Positions 6,588 to 9,674 of a DNA stretch of 9,674 nucleotides are shown one piece after another. The notes under the pieces are model-generated. The model was not told the origin of the DNA. It made no database searches and was given only the letters and a program-made list of their open reading frames with translations. Positions within the stretch are counted from its first letter, which is position 1; the number at the start of each line of letters is the position of its first letter. Both the position numbers and the translations under genes were made by a program. Source of the DNA: Planctomycetota bacterium (GTDB taxonomy: Bacteria > Planctomycetota > SZUA-567); assembly GCA_031278535.1 (NCBI GenBank), contig JAITKH010000235.1, positions 1-9,674 on the forward strand, written 5' to 3'.

Positions 6588-8060
6588 ATGCCGATCATCA
6601 GAGTGAAGAACGGTCCCAGCCAAGGAAAGACCTGTGCCATCGGCGAAACCGCGGCCGTCATCGGCCGGGACGAATCCTGCGACTTCACGCTTCAGGACAA
6701 AGGCGCGTCCCGGAAGCATGCCGAGGTTTTTCGTATCGGCGACATGTGTTTCATACGCGATCTCGAGTCAAAAAACGGTACTTTTGTAAACGAGGCGCGG
6801 ATCGCGGAAGAGATGCTCCGGGACGGCGACCGCATTCAAATCGGCGGGACCGTGTTCGTCTTTGAGCCGCAGTCCGGCGACGATCTGGTCTTTTCGGAAG
6901 ATGATCTCGATGGATTCTATTCCTTAAGACTTGAGGATCTCACGTCCGCCAATGTCGGGCCCGGCGATGCGGCGTCCGAACAGCACCTGCTCGCCCTCTA
7001 TCGCCTTTCGCGCTTGGCGGCAAGCGAGGACACCGAGGATGGCCTGATAAAAAAATCGTTGTCCTTCGCCGCCGAATCGTTCAAGGCGGACGGCGCGTAT
7101 CTCTTTGGCAGAAGCCAGCATGACGGCTCCATCGTTCCCCTCGGTTCCCACATCCCGCGAGGGACGGGCGGTCAGCTTTCCCGCACCATCATTAGAAAGG
7201 TTTTGCAGGAGAAGAGGGCGCTGCTTGTCACCGACGCCATGCGCGACGATCGGTTCTCTTCAAACGAATCCGTGATGCGGCATCACATCCACGCCGTCAT
7301 CTGCGCTCCGCTGGCGCCACGCGACGATATTGAATGCGCCCTCTACATAGCCGGGGACGATCCGGCAATCTCGTTCACCGAACAAGAACTGGAACTTGCC
7401 GCTGCCATGGCCGACCAGATTGGTCTTTCGCTCTCGAACATCGCGGCGCGAATCCTCCGCCGCGAACATATGTTCGCGGCGGTTCGCCTGCTCCTCCGGG
7501 TCGCCGACGTCAACCGTCCCGGGTTGCAGGCCGCCAATGAACGCCTGGCAGGTTACGTCCGCTCCATTGGGACGGTTATGCGCCAAGGGACAGACATTCT
7601 GGAACGGCTCCAGATGGCGGCGCTGCTCCATAATTATGCCGACATGATTAAACCCGCCGGAAACATTCCGATGAATGCGGAAGAACGAACGGAGTTGACG
7701 GCCGAACTCCTCTCGCGGGAGGAATTCCTCCCCAGGGTTTCGGACATCATCGGGAATCAGCTTGAACGCTTCGACGGATCCGGCCCGAAGGGTCTGAGAG
7801 GACACGAGATTCCCCCGGCGGCCAGAATATTCCACGCCGCCCTGGGTCTGGAAGACAAGCTGGGCGGCCAGGCGACAACTCCAGAGCGGCTTGCGGAGGC
7901 GGCGGAGGCTGTCGCGGAGGATCACTCCGGCCGCTACGATCCGGAAGTGCAAAAGGCGGTAATGGAAGCCGAAAATGCCGGAATGCTCTCCCTAAGCCTG
8001 GACGAACAGTGGCGGCAACGGCGTTCTTTGCGTTCAAGCGATCTACTGGCCCAGAAATGA
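6588..8060 (+). CDS. FHA-GAF protein with a degenerate HD-GYP-like C-terminal domain
   Basis: This is a 490-residue cytoplasmic signalling protein with no membrane segment. Residues 1-93 are an FHA phosphothreonine-binding domain with GRDESCDF (26-33), SRKH (41-44) and the loop SKNGTFVN (61-68). An acidic linker (about 94-130) follows, then a GAF sensor domain (about 135-288) ending in FTEQELELAAAMADQIGLSLSNI. Residues about 292-465 align by eye with HD-GYP phosphodiesterase domains: ANERLAGYV in place of HSxRVAxYA, AALLHNYAD in place of AALLHDIGK, ERFDGSGPKGLRGHEIPPAARIFHA in place of HERxDGSGYPxGLxGxxIPLxARI, and the terminal RYDPEVQKAV. Nearly all the expected metal-binding His and Asp residues are replaced, so cyclic-di-GMP hydrolysis is unlikely. 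A scaffold or sensor role is inferred. The start is ATG 6588, with AAAGG at 6576-6580 seven nt upstream. The gene sits between two inverted repeat copies. Confidence 0.85.
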   Translation: MPIIRVKNGPSQGKTCAIGETAAVIGRDESCDFTLQDKGASRKHAEVFRIGDMCFIRDLESKNGTFVNEARIAEEMLRDGDRIQIGGTVFVFEPQSGDDLVFSEDDLDGFYSLRLEDLTSANVGPGDAASEQHLLALYRLSRLAASEDTEDGLIKKSLSFAAESFKADGAYLFGRSQHDGSIVPLGSHIPRGTGGQLSRTIIRKVLQEKRALLVTDAMRDDRFSSNESVMRHHIHAVICAPLAPRDDIECALYIAGDDPAISFTEQELELAAAMADQIGLSLSNIAARILRREHMFAAVRLLLRVADVNRPGLQAANERLAGYVRSIGTVMRQGTDILERLQMAALLHNYADMIKPAGNIPMNAEERTELTAELLSREEFLPRVSDIIGNQLERFDGSGPKGLRGHEIPPAARIFHAALGLEDKLGGQATTPERLAEAAEAVAEDHSGRYDPEVQKAVMEAENAGMLSLSLDEQWRQRRSLRSSDLLAQK

Positions 8061-8084
8061 TCTGTCGAACGGCGGAAGGACTGG

Positions 8085-8180
8085 TGGCCTGAACAGGCCG
8101 ACCTTACGAATACCGAAGTCCGTTTACTTCAGAATCGACCTCCGATGCCGAAGGGGAATTCACTTCCCCGGAGGCAGAAG
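8085..8180 (+). repeat. Structured ~100-bp repeat, copy B
   Basis: This is the plus-strand copy of the element found inverted at 6474-6575. It begins with a perfect small hairpin, GGCCT (8086-8090), loop GAAC, AGGCC (8095-8099). It ends with a larger one in which CCTCC (8139-8143) and GGAGG (8170-8174) enclose GGGGAA (8153-8158), loop TTCAC, TTCCCC (8164-8169), leaving nine unpaired bases (8144-8152) on one side. There is no T-tract, so it is not a classic terminator, although a terminator or REP-like role is possible. It follows the FHA-GAF gene stop by 24 nt. Confidence 0.8.
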
Positions 8181-8202
8181 CTGAATGAACCGGAGGCATT
8201 CT

Positions 8203-8237
8203 CCGCAAGGTCTGAATCTTCAATTGAGACTTTGCGG
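8203..8237 (+). promoter_or_regulatory. Strong hairpin in the leader of the BFN gene
   Basis: CCGCAAGGTCT (8203-8213) pairs with AGACTTTGCGG (8227-8237) over 11 bp, with one G-T wobble, around a 13-nt loop. It ends 24 nt before the preferred start codon at 8262 and 6 nt before the alternative at 8244. A shorter competing stem, CGGAG (8191-8195) with CTCCG (8201-8205), shares bases 8203-8205. Regulation through alternative structures is possible but unproven. Confidence 0.5.
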
Positions 8238-8261
8238 ATCGCTATGGGAGCGCGTTTGGCC

Positions 8262-8693
8262 ATGCCGGAATGGATAGAATGCGAATTGGCCCAGATATTA
8301 ATGATGACCGACGACCTCTCCCGGCCGCAGGTGCTGGTTCTTCGAGAAAAGGCCGGTAATCGGTCATTCATGGTGAATGTGGGCATTTTCGAGGCCATGG
8401 CCGTCAACCGGCATATCCATGGCGAACGGCCGCCACGCCCGCTCACTCATGATCTGCTGATGGCCGTTGTTTCGGGTCTGGGAGGAGAATTGCTCCGGGT
8501 AGCGGTATCCGATCTGATCGAAGACAACGATGGGAACGGCACCTTTCATGGATTCCTCGCGATTGAACGGGAAGGCGGGGAAACCCTGATTGACTGCCGT
8601 CCATCCGATGCCATCGCCTTGGCGGTGCGCGCCAATTGTCCAATCTACGTTTCCCGCGCCGTATTGGACAAGGTGGCGACAGATCAGGAATAG
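8262..8693 (+). CDS. Bifunctional nuclease (BFN/DUF151) family protein
   Basis: This 143-residue protein is a single DUF151 domain. Characteristic segments are MPEWIECELAQI at the start, GNRSFMVNVGIFEA, RPLTHDLLMAVVSGLGGELLRVAVSDL, GTFHGFLAIE, the signature DCRPSDAIALAVRANCPIYVS, and the terminal AVLDKVA. Some family members have DNase and RNase activity in vitro, and others are reported to act in regulation; the cellular role here is unknown. The start is uncertain. ATG 8262 opens directly on the conserved domain and follows GGGAG (8246-8250) by 11 nt. ATG 8244 is six codons upstream with a poor ribosome binding site. The frame stays open to ATG 8145, but that start lies inside the repeat and would translate the leader hairpin, so I reject it. 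The YhaM-like gene starts about 19 nt downstream. Confidence 0.85.
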   Translation: MPEWIECELAQILMMTDDLSRPQVLVLREKAGNRSFMVNVGIFEAMAVNRHIHGERPPRPLTHDLLMAVVSGLGGELLRVAVSDLIEDNDGNGTFHGFLAIEREGGETLIDCRPSDAIALAVRANCPIYVSRAVLDKVATDQE

Positions 8694-8701
8694 CGGGGGA
8701 G

Positions 8702-8706
8702 GGAGG
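8702..8706 (+). promoter_or_regulatory. Ribosome binding site supporting a TTG start
   Basis: GGAGG at 8702-8706 stands 6 nt before TTG 8713 but 18 nt before the first in-frame ATG at 8725. Normal spacing therefore points to TTG as the start of the YhaM-like gene. Confidence 0.6.
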
Positions 8707-8712
8707 CGGAAC

Positions 8713-9674
8713 TTGGCGGATCATATGCCGGAAACGCGGGAAACGTTCCAGACGATAGCCGATCTTGGGGATGGCGACGAATTCGAAGGTTTTTTCGCGG
8801 TGCGGGAGGCCAGACTGCAAACCACGGTCAACGGCAAAAACTATATCCGCCTGACCCTGGCCGATGCGACCGGAAACGTACTGGCGAATGCATGGGATGC
8901 CGATCGGGAAATTTTCCAGCTCTGTCCGGCAGGCTCAATTGTCAAGGTGCACGGCCTGGTCGAGACGTATAGAGGGAAACTGCAGGTCAGGGTGCTACGC
9001 TTTCGCCCAGCCCACGACTCCGAGGTTGAACCCGACTGTTTTCTTCCAAAATCCGGCTGCGACATCACTGCCATGCAGGAAGATCTGCTTTCCCTGGTGC
9101 GAAGTCTAACTGACGCCGATTATTCCGCCCTGGCCAAGGCCTTTTTCCATAATCCAGGACTCATGGGCCGCTTTTCCCGCGCACCCGCTGCGCGCGATCT
9201 CCACCACGCATATATTGGCGGCCTCCTGGAACACACGCTCTCCGTCGCCAACATGGCTGCCTGTTTCGCTGAAAAGGCTCGGGTAAACCGCGACCTGCTG
9301 CTACTGGGCGCCCTGTTGCACGACATCGGAAAAATGGAGGAATTGTGCCTCGGACTCGTTATTGAATACAGCAACCGGGGAAAACTCCTTGGACACCTGT
9401 ACATCGGAGCTGAAATGACGGCTGCACGGGTTGCCGGCCTTGACGGTTTCCCGGTTGAAAAGCTCGACCTGATCCAGCACCTCATCCTCTCTCACCATGG
9501 ACGTCTCGAATACGGCTCGCCGGTGCTCCCGAAAATTCCCGAAGCCTTCGCCCTGCATCATCTTGACAACCTGGACGCCAAAGTGGACTCGGCCAACCGC
9601 GTATTGGACGCGATTCCGAATCCGGACAACCGTTGGAGCGATTTCAACCGAGCCCTCGAAGTATCGCTCTTTCG
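8713..9674 (+). CDS. yhaM: YhaM-like 3'-5' exoribonuclease (OB-fold plus HD domain), 3' partial
   Basis: The 320 visible residues match the YhaM/Cbf1 family, which degrades RNA (and in some cases DNA) from the 3' end in the cytoplasm. An N-terminal OB-fold nucleic-acid-binding domain (about 15-100) contains DEFEGFFAVREARL, GKNYIRLTLADATGNVLANAWD and GSIVKVHGLVETYRGKLQV. The HD metal-dependent domain (about 163-290) has HHAYIGGLLEHTLSV with His174, ALLHDIGKMEEL with His203/Asp204, GHLYIGAE, ILSHHGRLEYGSP with His261/His262, and LHHLDNLDAK with Asp285. All catalytic motifs look intact, in contrast to the degenerate domain two genes upstream. B. subtilis YhaM has 314 residues, so little of the C-terminus is likely missing. 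The preferred start is TTG 8713 because of GGAGG 6 nt upstream; ATG 8725 is the alternative and would shorten the protein by four residues. The gene is probably co-transcribed with the BFN gene. Confidence 0.9.
   Translation, partial: MADHMPETRETFQTIADLGDGDEFEGFFAVREARLQTTVNGKNYIRLTLADATGNVLANAWDADREIFQLCPAGSIVKVHGLVETYRGKLQVRVLRFRPAHDSEVEPDCFLPKSGCDITAMQEDLLSLVRSLTDADYSALAKAFFHNPGLMGRFSRAPAARDLHHAYIGGLLEHTLSVANMAACFAEKARVNRDLLLLGALLHDIGKMEELCLGLVIEYSNRGKLLGHLYIGAEMTAARVAGLDGFPVEKLDLIQHLILSHHGRLEYGSPVLPKIPEAFALHHLDNLDAKVDSANRVLDAIPNPDNRWSDFNRALEVSLF

Noticed and set aside
6474..8180. A composite transposon with terminal inverted repeats
   Set aside because: There is no transposase or recombinase gene between the repeats and no obvious target-site duplication, and the copies are diverged outside the core. 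The neutral call of inverted repeats is kept.
8145..8261. An N-terminal extension of the BFN protein starting at ATG 8145
   Set aside because: The extension would begin inside repeat copy B and run through the 11-bp hairpin. The conserved domain begins at about 8262, and no ribosome binding site precedes 8145 at normal spacing.

Overview
The window is a moderately GC-rich, gene-dense bacterial segment with nine protein genes (two cut by the window edges) and no RNA genes, insertion sequences or CRISPR array that I can see. The mix is an L-fucose-isomerase-like sugar isomerase beside AraD, a Gfo/Idh/MocA oxidoreductase, a DUF1848 protein with a radical-SAM-like cysteine cluster, MetK, a small NifU-domain protein, an FHA-GAF-HD-GYP-like protein, a DUF151/BFN protein and a YhaM-type HD exonuclease. 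This suits a free-living or host-associated, possibly anaerobic, saccharolytic bacterium, perhaps of the Planctomycetes/Verrucomicrobia/Lentisphaerae sphere. That placement is a guess; nothing here fixes the phylum.

Layout. (1) 2-2147, plus strand: the end of a COG2407-type isomerase followed 13 nt later by araD, a pentose or deoxysugar catabolic pair. (2) 2151-4108, minus strand: a DUF1848 gene whose stop overlaps the start of a Gfo/Idh/MocA oxidoreductase gene by 4 nt (ATGA). This pair converges on araD with only 3 nt between stop codons. (3) 4109-4257: a divergent promoter region. (4) 4258-6466, plus strand: metK, a NifU C-terminal-domain protein and a calcineurin-like phosphoesterase, with 18- and 13-nt gaps, probably one transcript. 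(5) 6467-8261: an FHA-GAF-HD-GYP-like gene bracketed by two inverted copies of a roughly 100-bp structured repeat. (6) 8262-9674, plus strand: a DUF151/BFN gene, then a YhaM-like 3'-5' exoribonuclease gene that probably starts at TTG and runs off the end.

How the genes fit together. The isomerase and AraD could be two of the three steps from L-arabinose to D-xylulose 5-phosphate; the kinase is not in view. MetK makes S-adenosylmethionine, the NifU domain handles Fe-S clusters, and the divergent DUF1848 protein ends in a CX3CX2C cluster of the kind radical-SAM enzymes use. That is a suggestive but unproven neighbourhood. The last three genes concern signalling and nucleic-acid turnover.

The most notable observations are: a signalling protein whose C-terminal HD-GYP-like domain has lost the residues expected to bind metal; the paired inverted repeats around it, whose small hairpin pairs in both copies despite base changes; and an 11-bp hairpin immediately before the BFN gene. 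I see no clear evidence of a wholly new defence or mobile system.
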